Positions 1 through 9,198 of a stretch of DNA of 39,330 bases are shown here, in pieces; position 1 is the first letter of the stretch; each line of letters begins with the position of its first letter. Made by a program: the position numbers and the translations under genes. Source of the stretch: Prevotella sp. (GTDB lineage Bacteria; Bacteroidota; Bacteroidia; Bacteroidales; Bacteroidaceae); NCBI GenBank assembly GCA_022764085.1, contig JALERP010000139.1, positions 1 through 39,330 of the forward strand, given 5' to 3'. The notes beneath the pieces were generated by a model. It made no database searches. It worked only from the letters and a program-made list of their open reading frames with translations, and was not told the origin of the DNA.

Positions 1-168
1 ATTCACAAGATAACCCGTGATGATAAGGAATGCCGGCATGAAGAAAGTAAACGCCGCCGTTTTTGCCGAAGGATACAGTTCGCCAAGACTGACGATATGC
101 ACAAGTATCACTATGCACATCAACACACTACGAACAAAGTCTATCTCTGTAATTTTCTTATTGCTCAT
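1..168 (-). CDS. Acyltransferase-3 family membrane protein, N-terminal fragment (truncated by window edge)
   Basis: The reverse strand from 168 reads 56 uninterrupted codons to the window edge, so the gene is partial and absent from the ORF track. The peptide begins MSNKKITEIDFVRSVLM and continues with a hydrophobic helix (CIVILVHIVSLG) and a second one (FTFFMPAFLIITGYLV). The 'xIDFxRSxxMxxVxxxH' start followed by 'FFMPxFxxxTGY' is the usual opening of acyltransferase-3 (OafA/YrhL-like) integral membrane proteins, which O-acylate sugars or envelope polymers. An in-frame TAA lies nine codons upstream, so ATG at 168 is the first available start. A TAnnTTTG promoter lies about 50 bp upstream. 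It is not evidently part of the PUL. Family call from the N-terminus only; substrate unknown. Confidence 0.72.
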   Translation of the reverse strand, partial: MSNKKITEIDFVRSVLMCIVILVHIVSLGELYPSAKTAAFTFFMPAFLIITGYLVN

Positions 169-217
169 TTCTGTTTCGTATTTAGCATCATATTACGCTT
201 ATTCCATAAAGAGGGTT

Positions 218-248
218 CAAAGATACGAATAATAATCCGAATACGAAA
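218..248 (-). promoter_or_regulatory. Bacteroidetes-type promoter for the acyltransferase gene
   Basis: On the minus strand TATCTTTG (218-225) matches the TAnnTTTG -7 consensus exactly. Nineteen bases upstream is TTTC (245-248), one mismatch from the -33 TTTG. The predicted start lies about 40 bp before the ATG at 168. Confidence 0.6.
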
Positions 249-283
249 ATAATACAATGGAAAACTTGACCTATACATATAAA

Positions 284-390
284 AAAGGTTTCTTTTGTCC
301 TCTACACCCTGATTTTATTACCAATATACAACAAACCTAAATGTATTAAATTATCTACGGATGAACTTATGAAGACAAAAGAAAACCTTT
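284..390 (-). terminator. Long-range inverted repeat after the PUL operon (possible terminator or small element)
   Basis: AAAGGTTTCTTTTGTC (284-299) and GACAAAAGAAAACCTTT (374-390) are inverse complements apart from one bulged base, separated by 74 AT-rich bases. In the minus direction the second arm is followed by a run of T (ACCTTTTTTATA), so the structure could terminate transcription from the glycosidase gene that stops at 405. The loop is long for a classical intrinsic terminator, and a MITE remnant with 16/17-bp terminal repeats is an alternative. I see no clear target-site duplication. Confidence 0.4.
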
Positions 391-404
391 AATGTTACCC
401 TTTA

Positions 405-3400
405 TTATCTACAAATCTTTTTCGCATTACCGTTAATTACCTTTATATATATGCCAGGGAATGACGGGGTTGCCACCCTGCGGCCGTCAACAGTGAACAA
501 ACTGCCGGATATGGCTCCTTCGGATGACACACGGTCAATGCCTGTGAGGGAAGTCATAGGCAACATTACACCATCCCATGACTCAATTGTCGGAACATTG
601 TCAATACTCTTGATATAAGCTGAGAAATCTGACATCTTTGCACGGTCTTCACGATTGTCTGAATCCTGCACTACCCAAGCGCCGTTTCTCAGCACAACAC
701 TGTTCTTGGGTGCTGTGGCGGAAGTGATGAACAGGCCTAAAAGACCATTCTCGCCGTTGACGCGCTTGTCAACCTTTGCGCCACTTTCGAGTATCACTGC
801 CTCCTCGTGGTCGGAATATATCACACAAGGCTTGCCTGCCTCTATGCCGTATATCTCCTCAAGGCATATCGCTCCTGTAGCGAGACGGCCTGCTATCTGA
901 TACAACTTCACGCCCTCGGTTGGCTTCGCATCGTATGGCAGACAGATGGTTGACCATCCTGAGTCATCCACCTTGCAATGATATACAGGAATATGACACA
1001 GAGCGAAGTCGGTCACATTCCACGAACCCTCACGCCCGTCGCCACTGCCTTTCTGCTCGCCATAAGGTTTCCAGGCGTTAGCAGTTGCGCCGTTGCGGGA
1101 TGATGAGAAACCGATGGTCAGGGCGTCACGCTCATTTACATATACGGGACGAGTTGTGAGCGTCTCCCATTTCCCGTCATTCGCGAACAACGCTACGTCA
1201 AAACGGTCGGTAGAAAGTATGGGCGAAGATATGCTGTCACCATTGTGCAGGATATATGCGTGCTGGTCACTGATGCAACCATGATGGGTGGCAGCCTTAC
1301 ACCTGAGCACATACAAACCATGGGCGAGATAGTCGCCGCTTGTGTTCTTCTGTATGTCCTGGGTTATTGCCATCGTCTTGTCTGTGCGGTCTTCCCCGTC
1401 ATTGTCTGTCCACAATGCCGACCAGAATGTCATGTCATCCTGAGCGTCCACCTTCTGCGAGCCGGAAGAATAAGTACCTGACTTCTTCCATACTATTGAC
1501 TGTTGGGCGAACGAAGGATATTGAATCATCTGAACTTCGGAGAACGGAAGCCACGTAGCCACCATATCCTTAAGAGCAAGAACCTCATTGACGTAATCGG
1601 CTGCTGAGGATGTCTTCTCTATCCTTGCCAAAGCCTCACCTATCTCTGCCGTACCTTCAAGCCCCTCTGCCGACACAGCTGCATATACTGTAGATACAGA
1701 ATCAACATAGTTCTTTAGGCGGATGGCCTCTGTGATGTTATTGACGGTGGTAGTGAGCATCGAGAGCGACTGCTCGTCATCTGTGGCGGTTGACAACACA
1801 GAGCTGAGTTCGTCGTTGAGCGAAGGTATGCCGGTGTTATATTTCAGCAGCATTTCCGCACGTGCCTTCTCTGCCTTGACGCCGTCAGCCACAGCTTCAG
1901 CCTTGTTGTCAAACAGGCGCGAGATACTGAGCTGGTCGAAGCATGCCTTTGCACCGAGATAACGGAAGGAAAGCATTGCCTTGGAATATGTGCCTGTATT
2001 GAACTTCTTGTCATACTTTGTCCAGATGGAATAGTTGGACATGCTTGCCACAACCTCGTCTTCGTTTGTACCGTCGGTTGTAAGGCTCAGCTTGTTATTT
2101 GTCATACCGTCGTAGATGGATGCAGCCGAATAGTAGTAGTCTGCTCCGGGAACGACATCTACTATAGTCTTCAGCGAACCGACCTTGTCAGCTGCCTCAT
2201 GCGAATATGCCTGCAGATAGGTCTTGCCGTCATATCCTCCATTGTCAAACACCTGGAAATGCGGCAGTGAGAGTTCGCCTCCCTCGCCGTTTGTCCATCC
2301 CATAGTGCCAAAGTCGAAGTCGCCGTTGGGCAAGATGTTTCCACCTATATAATATATATTGCCGTCGATAGACACTGCATCGCCGGCAGCGAGACTTGCG
2401 GGCACAGCCTTTGCGGTCTTTGCCGTGTAGTAGTCCTTGCCGTCGGCATATACGACATGTACCCTGTACTCCGCACCGTAGAAGGTCTCGGTGTCCTCAT
2501 ACATGTAGTCGGCCTCATCCTCCTCTAAGTCAATCTCCACAAGAGTCTGCCATGGCTTTCCTGTCTCACGTCGCTCGATGGTCATGCTCTTGTTGTATTC
2601 GCCATTTTTCTCATGCCAGCGCAACACCGACACACCCTTTGCGGCGTCATATACGCAGGACAGGTTGTATGGCGCACCCTTTGCCTTTGGAATGCGTGGC
2701 ACATAGTCGTACTTGCGGTTATATCCCACCTTTCCCTCAAGGGCGGCATAGTTCTTGCCTGCTTCAGTAAGCTGACCGTTGAGATACAGTTTGGAGCGGT
2801 CAGCCTCTGAGTTCCAGAACGAATAACGCTCAATAAAGTCATATCCGTCCATCAGTTCGCAGAGTTCTTTCACCATGGCTGCATTCTGTGACATGGCGTC
2901 TGCGTCGGAAAGTGATGGATTAAACACACCGTTGCGGTTCCACGATGCACCCCAGCACCACTCAGAAATCCATATCGGGCGATGATACTTGTCATACCAT
3001 CCCGGCAGACCGTAGAAACTGCCTGACGGCCAATATGAATGCACGTCGAGCACATCACAACGCCAACCGCGGGCATCTATGGAGTCCATAAACTCCTTCA
3101 GCCAGCCAAGACTACCGTCGTGCGACGATGGCGAGCAGAGGCGCATACCCGTAGCCATGTGCTGTTCCCAGTTAGCCAACACCGTAGCCACCGACTGCGG
3201 ATGGTCGTCGGCAGAGTTGCCTGGCTCGTTGTTGGTCTTCATCGTCGGGGATGAAGTGGTGTAGTTTGTCTTTGCACAGTCGGCGATGGCAGGCCATCCC
3301 TCATAGATATGATGTGGCACGCACTCGCGGTCGATGCCCGTGTCCTCGCCAAGTCCAAACGAGTAGCACCATGTTGAACCCAGCGCATTGTTTGACTCTG

Positions 3401-4070
3401 ACCTTGTGTCGTTGGCAAGTCCTTTCTTTCCTGCATCGTTCCACTTGAAGATACGGTAGGACGAGATGCTGCGGTCGAGTATTGCAGGCATCTCGGCAAA
3501 CTCAAGGTCTTCGTTGTCGGCTATGAAACAGCGGTTGTAGCCATATCCTCCGGCACGTGTAGAGAAGGTCACCATATATCCACGCTTGAGCTTGAAGCTG
3601 CGAATCTTGTTGTTGAGCTTTGCCTCTGTGAGGGTATTCATGAATCCTCCGTTGTGCTCCAGTCCGAAGTCATTCACCGCAGTACCAGTGAAGTTTGTGC
3701 CACTATATACCGTCAGCGGTTTGATATCCTTGGAATACGGAAGGAGAATGGAGCCACGGTTGTAAATCTTCACCTGACAGGTGGAGTTGTTCACGGCAGC
3801 AGCACCGTTAATCTTGATATACTTCAGATAGGCAAGAAGTTTCGACGGCTTGACATTGTCGAATATGAGTACTGCATGGTCGGTGGCTGTTATGTCTATA
3901 CTGCCGTCAGCTGTAAAAGGCACCGTACCCGTGATATGGTAATCCACATCATCGGCAACAGTCACTGCTGACGTGACCTGGTCAACGGCGGTGGAAGTGT
4001 TGGCTCCCACCGCCTGACCGGCCGTCAGTAATGTGATTAATGAAAATGCGATCTTTTTCAGCGTTTTCAT
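405..4070 (-). CDS. Secreted multidomain glycosidase, Glyco_hydro_cc (GH128-like) type
   Basis: 1221 aa with a signal peptide (residues 1-23, ending AVGA). After an N-terminal beta-rich region (about 30-190) comes a TIM-barrel-like catalytic part (about 200-440). Its 'NNEPGN' (Glu282) and 'PIWISEW' (Glu370) look like the acid/base and nucleophile glutamates of the Glyco_hydro_cc/asl1 clan, with 'DVHSYW' between them. An FN3-like segment (about 465-560), a beta-sandwich binding module (about 580-740, beginning ILPNGDFDFGTMGW), a helical spacer (740-860) and further beta domains follow. The C-terminus (GIDRVSSEG... VDGRRV... GIYI) is a Por-like sorting tail, suggesting surface or secreted location. 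It is the last gene of the operon, 20 bp after SusD. GH128 members cut beta-1,3-glucan, but this relative is remote and its linkage specificity is unknown. Confidence 0.7.
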   Translation of the reverse strand: MKTLKKIAFSLITLLTAGQAVGANTSTAVDQVTSAVTVADDVDYHITGTVPFTADGSIDITATDHAVLIFDNVKPSKLLAYLKYIKINGAAAVNNSTCQVKIYNRGSILLPYSKDIKPLTVYSGTNFTGTAVNDFGLEHNGGFMNTLTEAKLNNKIRSFKLKRGYMVTFSTRAGGYGYNRCFIADNEDLEFAEMPAILDRSISSYRIFKWNDAGKKGLANDTRSESNNALGSTWCYSFGLGEDTGIDRECVPHHIYEGWPAIADCAKTNYTTSSPTMKTNNEPGNSADDHPQSVATVLANWEQHMATGMRLCSPSSHDGSLGWLKEFMDSIDARGWRCDVLDVHSYWPSGSFYGLPGWYDKYHRPIWISEWCWGASWNRNGVFNPSLSDADAMSQNAAMVKELCELMDGYDFIERYSFWNSEADRSKLYLNGQLTEAGKNYAALEGKVGYNRKYDYVPRIPKAKGAPYNLSCVYDAAKGVSVLRWHEKNGEYNKSMTIERRETGKPWQTLVEIDLEEDEADYMYEDTETFYGAEYRVHVVYADGKDYYTAKTAKAVPASLAAGDAVSIDGNIYYIGGNILPNGDFDFGTMGWTNGEGGELSLPHFQVFDNGGYDGKTYLQAYSHEAADKVGSLKTIVDVVPGADYYYSAASIYDGMTNNKLSLTTDGTNEDEVVASMSNYSIWTKYDKKFNTGTYSKAMLSFRYLGAKACFDQLSISRLFDNKAEAVADGVKAEKARAEMLLKYNTGIPSLNDELSSVLSTATDDEQSLSMLTTTVNNITEAIRLKNYVDSVSTVYAAVSAEGLEGTAEIGEALARIEKTSSAADYVNEVLALKDMVATWLPFSEVQMIQYPSFAQQSIVWKKSGTYSSGSQKVDAQDDMTFWSALWTDNDGEDRTDKTMAITQDIQKNTSGDYLAHGLYVLRCKAATHHGCISDQHAYILHNGDSISSPILSTDRFDVALFANDGKWETLTTRPVYVNERDALTIGFSSSRNGATANAWKPYGEQKGSGDGREGSWNVTDFALCHIPVYHCKVDDSGWSTICLPYDAKPTEGVKLYQIAGRLATGAICLEEIYGIEAGKPCVIYSDHEEAVILESGAKVDKRVNGENGLLGLFITSATAPKNSVVLRNGAWVVQDSDNREDRAKMSDFSAYIKSIDNVPTIESWDGVMLPMTSLTGIDRVSSEGAISGSLFTVDGRRVATPSFPGIYIKVINGNAKKICR

Positions 4071-4090
4071 AAGCTTAACATCTTAAATCT

Positions 4091-5857
4091 CTATTTCAAA
4101 CCGATTTTGCCTCCCCACGACAGGAACCAGTTGTTCATATCGTTGAGGTCAGACTTAATCTCGCCTCTCACCTCAGCAGCCTTGTCGGCACCGCGGCGGT
4201 TATAAATCCTGTCGGCGAGATAACTCGGGTCATTACGACGGATGGCTACTCGCATCAGGTCATAATAGCGTGTTCCCTCGAAGGCAAACTCCAACGCACC
4301 TTCATCCACAATCATGTCCTCCACCTTGCTAATCTGATAGTCGAGCAGGGCCTGGCCTGTGAGTGTCGGGTCGTCGGGCATCAGATAGTACTTGTTGCAC
4401 TGGCTCCAACCTGAGCCGCGCGAGTGCAGACCGATGGTGTTGAACTCCTGGTTGGGCATTGTCAGATTGCACACAAGATAACCATTGGTTGTACTTGAGG
4501 GGAAGTTGAACTGTCTTACGAATGCCGAGTCGGAGGCATTGGTGCAATAAGGCAGCACGTCGCGCTCAATCACATTGTTGTTTACACCCTCGGAGAGAAT
4601 CTCATAGGCAAAGTGTGGATATCCGGCACGGTTGAGAGCCTCGGCAAGGCGCAGATAAACCATTGAGCGGCGATAGACATGGATGTTACGGGTTCTGAAC
4701 TTGTAAATCGTCTGGTCGGTAACGGTATTGCCGTTATACACTCTCTCGCGTGAGTTCCAGCAGTTCATAAGACGCAGGTCACCGGCACGTCCAAGTGAAA
4801 GGTTTGAAGGAGCGTATATGGTGTCCCTGCCGTTGTTCATCACTTGGCAATACACCTGTGAGCCTGAGAGGTTCTTCAGCGACTGCGACGGCACGAGGCT
4901 CACCTTGTAGTTGTTGTCCTCGCTACTGTTGTAGATATTGCGCAGCTGGCTGTAGTTACCGTCAGATGGAATCGAGTCGCCGGCAATCATAGAGATGTTC
5001 TCACGGCCGTCAGTGTATCTCTCATTTGAAAACCAGCCTGACCAACTATCCTGATAACCGTTCCAGTCGGTTCCCATCCATGAACAACGTGATGAACCGA
5101 TCGGGAATACAGTGTTACCGCCGTTGGCAGTGGAGATATACCTATAGTATGAGAGTGCGGCATCCTTGTAGTTGCCTGCCCAGAGGTTCAGGTCGCCCAT
5201 CAGCAGATAGATGGGGAAATAGAGCAGACGCGAGTCAGTGATACCGATGTCGCCGAGCGACGGCTTTGGCACGTCTGCGTATGGTGCGATGTCATTCACA
5301 AGCCAGTTGCAGAGGTCCTTTATGTCCTTTGTCTCATACTGTGCGTCAGCCTGGTCCTTGGTGGTGATAGGTTCTGTGACAAACGGCACCTTGCCATAGT
5401 TGATGGCAAGCTGCAGGTAGGTCCATGCACGGTAGGCCTTGGCAGCGGCATACTCCTTGATGAAGAGCTGGTTGTTGCTGCTGTTGCGGATGACGGTGTC
5501 AGCCTTGGCGAGATACAGGTTGCAGTTGTTGATTACCGCATAGTAGTCCTTGGGACTGTTATACTTGTTATCGTCGCTTATGTTGAACTGCGCCAGTTGT
5601 CTAAGGTCGGCATTGGCAGCATTTGTCACATCCACGAGGTCTCCCCTCACCTCTCCCAACAGGACGGTGCGGTCGCCGAGAGCCTGCATCTTCAGCATTA
5701 TGCCTGTGAGCGAGAATATTGAGTCGGATGCCCTGTCAATGTGCATGTCATCGGTGAAGATGACATGCTTTGACTCCTGGTCGAAGAAATCACTACACGA
5801 AGAGAACATCATCGAAGCGGTGGCGAGAGCACCGCAAAGAATATATTTTGCTTTCAT
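4091..5857 (-). CDS. susD-like: SusD/RagB-family outer-membrane nutrient-binding lipoprotein
   Basis: 588 aa. The signal sequence ends in MMFSSC, placing the lipidated Cys at residue 21, so the protein is predicted to be a surface lipoprotein. The body is the helix-rich SusD fold: an N-terminal stretch 'YYAVINNCNLYLAKAD' and 'AAAKAYRAWTYLQLAINYG' are typical TPR-like helices, and 'LEFAFEGTRYYDLMRV' (around 525-540) is the conserved C-terminal RagB/SusD signature. SusD proteins cap the cognate SusC transporter and bind oligosaccharides. It lies 24 bp after the 1094-aa SusC, its expected partner. It is clearly divergent from the other SusD of this window, so the two pairs are not a simple recent duplication. 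Confidence 0.93.
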   Translation of the reverse strand: MKAKYILCGALATASMMFSSCSDFFDQESKHVIFTDDMHIDRASDSIFSLTGIMLKMQALGDRTVLLGEVRGDLVDVTNAANADLRQLAQFNISDDNKYNSPKDYYAVINNCNLYLAKADTVIRNSSNNQLFIKEYAAAKAYRAWTYLQLAINYGKVPFVTEPITTKDQADAQYETKDIKDLCNWLVNDIAPYADVPKPSLGDIGITDSRLLYFPIYLLMGDLNLWAGNYKDAALSYYRYISTANGGNTVFPIGSSRCSWMGTDWNGYQDSWSGWFSNERYTDGRENISMIAGDSIPSDGNYSQLRNIYNSSEDNNYKVSLVPSQSLKNLSGSQVYCQVMNNGRDTIYAPSNLSLGRAGDLRLMNCWNSRERVYNGNTVTDQTIYKFRTRNIHVYRRSMVYLRLAEALNRAGYPHFAYEILSEGVNNNVIERDVLPYCTNASDSAFVRQFNFPSSTTNGYLVCNLTMPNQEFNTIGLHSRGSGWSQCNKYYLMPDDPTLTGQALLDYQISKVEDMIVDEGALEFAFEGTRYYDLMRVAIRRNDPSYLADRIYNRRGADKAAEVRGEIKSDLNDMNNWFLSWGGKIGLK

Positions 5858-5881
5858 ATCGTCGTTGATATTTATGTTACG

Positions 5882-8800
5882 TTACAAATTGATTTTCACA
5901 CCTGCCGAGAAGCTGCGGCTCTGTGGCAGACTACCAAGGTCAACTCCCTGTCCGATTACTGATGTGGTGGAAGACAACTCGGGGTCGGAGCCTAAGTACT
6001 TGCTGATGGTGAAGAGGTTGTTTGCCTGTACCCAGAACTCCAATCCCTGGATGAATGTGGAATTCATCGGCAGGTTGTAGCTCAGTGTCACGGTCTTCAG
6101 GCGCAGATAAGAACCATCCTCTATCCAGCGGTCGCTGAAACGTGAGTTGCCCATAGGGTCCTGGAACGTGAGCTTCGGAACTGATGTCACCTGTCCCTCT
6201 GCCTGCCAGCGGCTGAGCATGTTGGTAGTCTGGTTCATGAAGCGACTGCCGCCTTCGAGCTGTGAGCGCATGTAGTTATACACGTCGTTGCCGAGGCTAT
6301 AGTTGAAGTTCACGTCAAGCTTAAGGTTCTTGTATGACAATGACGTACTGATATTTCCGTAGATATCGGGATTCGGGTCACCGATTATCATACGGTCCTT
6401 CTCGTTGATTTCGTGATTGCCATCCATATCCTCAAATATCATGTCACCTGCACCGAAGTAGTGCTTTGTCACGCCATTGTCATCGAGTATGTAGAGTCCT
6501 GACTGTTCAGCCTCCTCGGTAGTGGCGAACACACCCTTGGTCTTGTAGCCATAGAAGAGGTTGGCAGCCTGCCCGATCTCTGAGCGGATAGTGGCACCAT
6601 AGTACTCGTTATCGAAGTGTGTGCGGTTGTCGGGCAATTCGGTAATCTTGTTCTTGTAGTGACCTACACTTGCGCCCAACTGCCAGTTCCAGTTCCTGGT
6701 AGAGACGAGCTTCACACTTGCAGCCACGTCGAAACCGGTGTTCTCGAGCTTACCGCCGTTTGACCAGTTTGTGTCAAGTCCTGAGATGAAGTTGAGGCTC
6801 TGCAGTGTGAGCAGGTCGCTTGTCCAGCTCTTGTATGCGTTTACCGAGAGGTTCACGCGGTTGTTGAAGAGGTTGGCGTCGATACCGATGTTGGCGCGGC
6901 GTGTTGTCTCCCACTTAATCTCGGTGTTGCCGATACCGTCGAGTGTAAGGGCTGAGAGTGCGTGGAGGAAGAGCTTCGAGCGCATGTAACTGCGTGCTGC
7001 ATAGTAGTCGATGTCGTCATTACCGCTCACGTCATATCCGGCAGTGAGACGCAGATAGTTGACGATGTTCGACTTTGCGAGCCAAGGCTCGTTGGTCAGC
7101 ACCCATGATGCCTGCACTGCGGGGAACAGACCCCAAGATGCACCGAACACCTTAAGCCCGTCGGCGTCCTCACCGAAGCGTGAAGAGCCCTCGGCCGTGA
7201 GGTTTGCCTGCAGGAAGTATTTGCCCATATAGTCATAGTTTGCCTGGGCATACCATGCTATTGAGTTCCAGTTGTCACTTGTTCCGAACGAGTTGGCATT
7301 CATAAGGCTTGAGCTCATGAACGGGGTCTTGTCGCTACCGGTGTTGTAACCCAGCTGGCTGTTGAGCGTATATGTCTCCCACATCACCCTTGCACCGCCG
7401 AACACGCTGATATTGTGTGCGTCATAGCGGTTGTGCCAGTCGATGCGAGTATCGCTCATCACAGAGTTCTGCTTTGAGAAGAGCGAGCGCACCTCGTTGG
7501 TACGGTATCCGTTGACGGCTGTCACATAGTACTCGGGCACACCGTTGATTGGTATGTAATACTTCTCGTTGGTGTTCACCAAGCTGTAGCTGAAGTGCTC
7601 GCTGATGGTGAGGTTGTCGTTCACCTTGAACTTTGGGGTAACGGCAAGGTTAAGCAGTGAGTTCTCAAAGCGGTTCTTGTTCTCTGCCTCTCCATACTCG
7701 TTGAGGGCTACAGGGTTGGCAAGACGCCAGTTGTAGTTGGCGTAGTTTGCCATAGCCTCGTTGAGGTAGCTCTCTGGCTCGATGTCGAAGTGTGAGTCAG
7801 AGATTACACCATAACCATAGGCATAAGGACTGAGGAACGGGGCCTTCACATATCCGAGGAATGCCGGCGATGTAGGAGTTCCCTCGTCATAACCCGAAGG
7901 AGCGGCGTCATCACGGATATTACGTGTGAGGTTGGAGAACGAAGCATCGAAGCGTACCGACAGGTTTTTGAGCAAATTGATGTCGGTGTTGAATCGGATA
8001 TTCAGTCGTCCCATGTTGTTGTACTCAAGCGTGCTCTGTGCATTGGTGTAACCTACGGAGAGATCGTAGGTAGCCACGTTGTCACCTCCCTCAACATTGA
8101 TACCATAGCTCTGGGTCAATGCGGTACGATACAGCATATCCTTCCAGTCGGTATTGTTGTGGTACTGCTTGTAATAGTAGTAGTTGGGGTCGGCATTGAG
8201 GAACTTGAACTCACGTATCTTGGTGTCGGTGGTCTTGAGCATCTCGGATGCGTAGCCACGATACTGCTCGGCATCCATCATGTCGATGAACTTGGGCAGC
8301 TGGGTGACACCGGCGGAAACTGTCGCAGATATACGTGTTGCCATACTCTTGCAACGGCGTGTCTCGATGACGATAACGCCATTGGCACCCTTGGCGCCGT
8401 AGAGGGCTGTACCGTTGCGCAGCACTGTCACTTTCTCAATGTCAGCAGGGCTGATGTTGGAAAGAATATCATTCACGAAACCATCGTGAATCATCGTTCT
8501 GCCATATTGCTGGTCAACGATTACACCATCAACGACAATCAGCGGCTGGGCGTTCACGTTCAGGGAGTTGAGACCCTGTATAAAGATATTTGAACCAATT
8601 CCCGGCATACCGTTGCGCTGCTGAGTATATGCGAACGCACCGAGCTGCTTCTGTATATCTTCCTTCACATTCACCGAGGGAGAGTAGTTGAAGTCTGTGG
8701 CAATCTTGGCGTTGCCTGTCTCCAGTTCCTTGGTGTATTCCGGTGTGAAGACAGTTGGATAGAGAGTGATTTCTCCCTGCTCCTCTCCATCAACCAAACC

Positions 8801-9166
8801 CTTAACCACACGGTTGTGCTTAGGTTCGGTGACAGTGATAGAGCTGGCGAACACAGGCACATCGAGTTTGAACGAACCGTCCTCTTCGGTCAATGCACTG
8901 TAACCATCCACACCCGAAGCTGCAACGATGGCACCAAAGACGGGTTTGTTGGCAGCGTCGGTGACACGACCATTGATGCTACGGACAGCATATCTCTTCT
9001 TCTTGGCAACAGGCTTTTTCTTTGCCGTCACAGTCACATCATCAGTTTCGTCTTCCTGGGCGAAACCGCTTGCAGGATAGGCAAGCATACCAATGCCGAT
9101 GGCACAGAAAAGGGTGCCTGCCTGTATGCGGATATGATTATATGATGTTATATTCTTGAATTTCAT
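5882..9166 (-). CDS. susC-like: SusC/RagA-family TonB-dependent transporter (pair 1, unusual N-terminus)
   Basis: 1094 aa. A signal peptide ends near SGFAQ (residue 37). A TonB-box-like acidic/Val-rich stretch and basic linker, DDVTVTAKKKPVAKKK (42-57), precede the CarboxypepD_reg-like domain (about 62-137, 'VRSINGRVTDAANKPVFGA'). The plug follows (about 165-272, with 'IFIQGLNSLNVNAQPLIVVDG' and 'VTVLRNGTALYGAKGANGVI'), then the beta-barrel ending ...SRSFSAGVKINL with a terminal hydrophobic residue. In most SusC proteins the TonB box sits between the CarboxypepD domain and the plug; here that interval has no such motif. The protein should import oligosaccharides with the 588-aa SusD encoded next to it. 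Confidence 0.93.
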   Translation of the reverse strand: MKFKNITSYNHIRIQAGTLFCAIGIGMLAYPASGFAQEDETDDVTVTAKKKPVAKKKRYAVRSINGRVTDAANKPVFGAIVAASGVDGYSALTEEDGSFKLDVPVFASSITVTEPKHNRVVKGLVDGEEQGEITLYPTVFTPEYTKELETGNAKIATDFNYSPSVNVKEDIQKQLGAFAYTQQRNGMPGIGSNIFIQGLNSLNVNAQPLIVVDGVIVDQQYGRTMIHDGFVNDILSNISPADIEKVTVLRNGTALYGAKGANGVIVIETRRCKSMATRISATVSAGVTQLPKFIDMMDAEQYRGYASEMLKTTDTKIREFKFLNADPNYYYYKQYHNNTDWKDMLYRTALTQSYGINVEGGDNVATYDLSVGYTNAQSTLEYNNMGRLNIRFNTDINLLKNLSVRFDASFSNLTRNIRDDAAPSGYDEGTPTSPAFLGYVKAPFLSPYAYGYGVISDSHFDIEPESYLNEAMANYANYNWRLANPVALNEYGEAENKNRFENSLLNLAVTPKFKVNDNLTISEHFSYSLVNTNEKYYIPINGVPEYYVTAVNGYRTNEVRSLFSKQNSVMSDTRIDWHNRYDAHNISVFGGARVMWETYTLNSQLGYNTGSDKTPFMSSSLMNANSFGTSDNWNSIAWYAQANYDYMGKYFLQANLTAEGSSRFGEDADGLKVFGASWGLFPAVQASWVLTNEPWLAKSNIVNYLRLTAGYDVSGNDDIDYYAARSYMRSKLFLHALSALTLDGIGNTEIKWETTRRANIGIDANLFNNRVNLSVNAYKSWTSDLLTLQSLNFISGLDTNWSNGGKLENTGFDVAASVKLVSTRNWNWQLGASVGHYKNKITELPDNRTHFDNEYYGATIRSEIGQAANLFYGYKTKGVFATTEEAEQSGLYILDDNGVTKHYFGAGDMIFEDMDGNHEINEKDRMIIGDPNPDIYGNISTSLSYKNLKLDVNFNYSLGNDVYNYMRSQLEGGSRFMNQTTNMLSRWQAEGQVTSVPKLTFQDPMGNSRFSDRWIEDGSYLRLKTVTLSYNLPMNSTFIQGLEFWVQANNLFTISKYLGSDPELSSTTSVIGQGVDLGSLPQSRSFSAGVKINL

Positions 9167-9198
9167 ATTGCAGTTGTTTTAAATGATGAAACAGAGTA

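Noticed and set aside
17-232. 71-aa plus-strand ORF
   Set aside because: It is antisense to the acyltransferase N-terminus and its promoter on the minus strand; composition shows no family signal.
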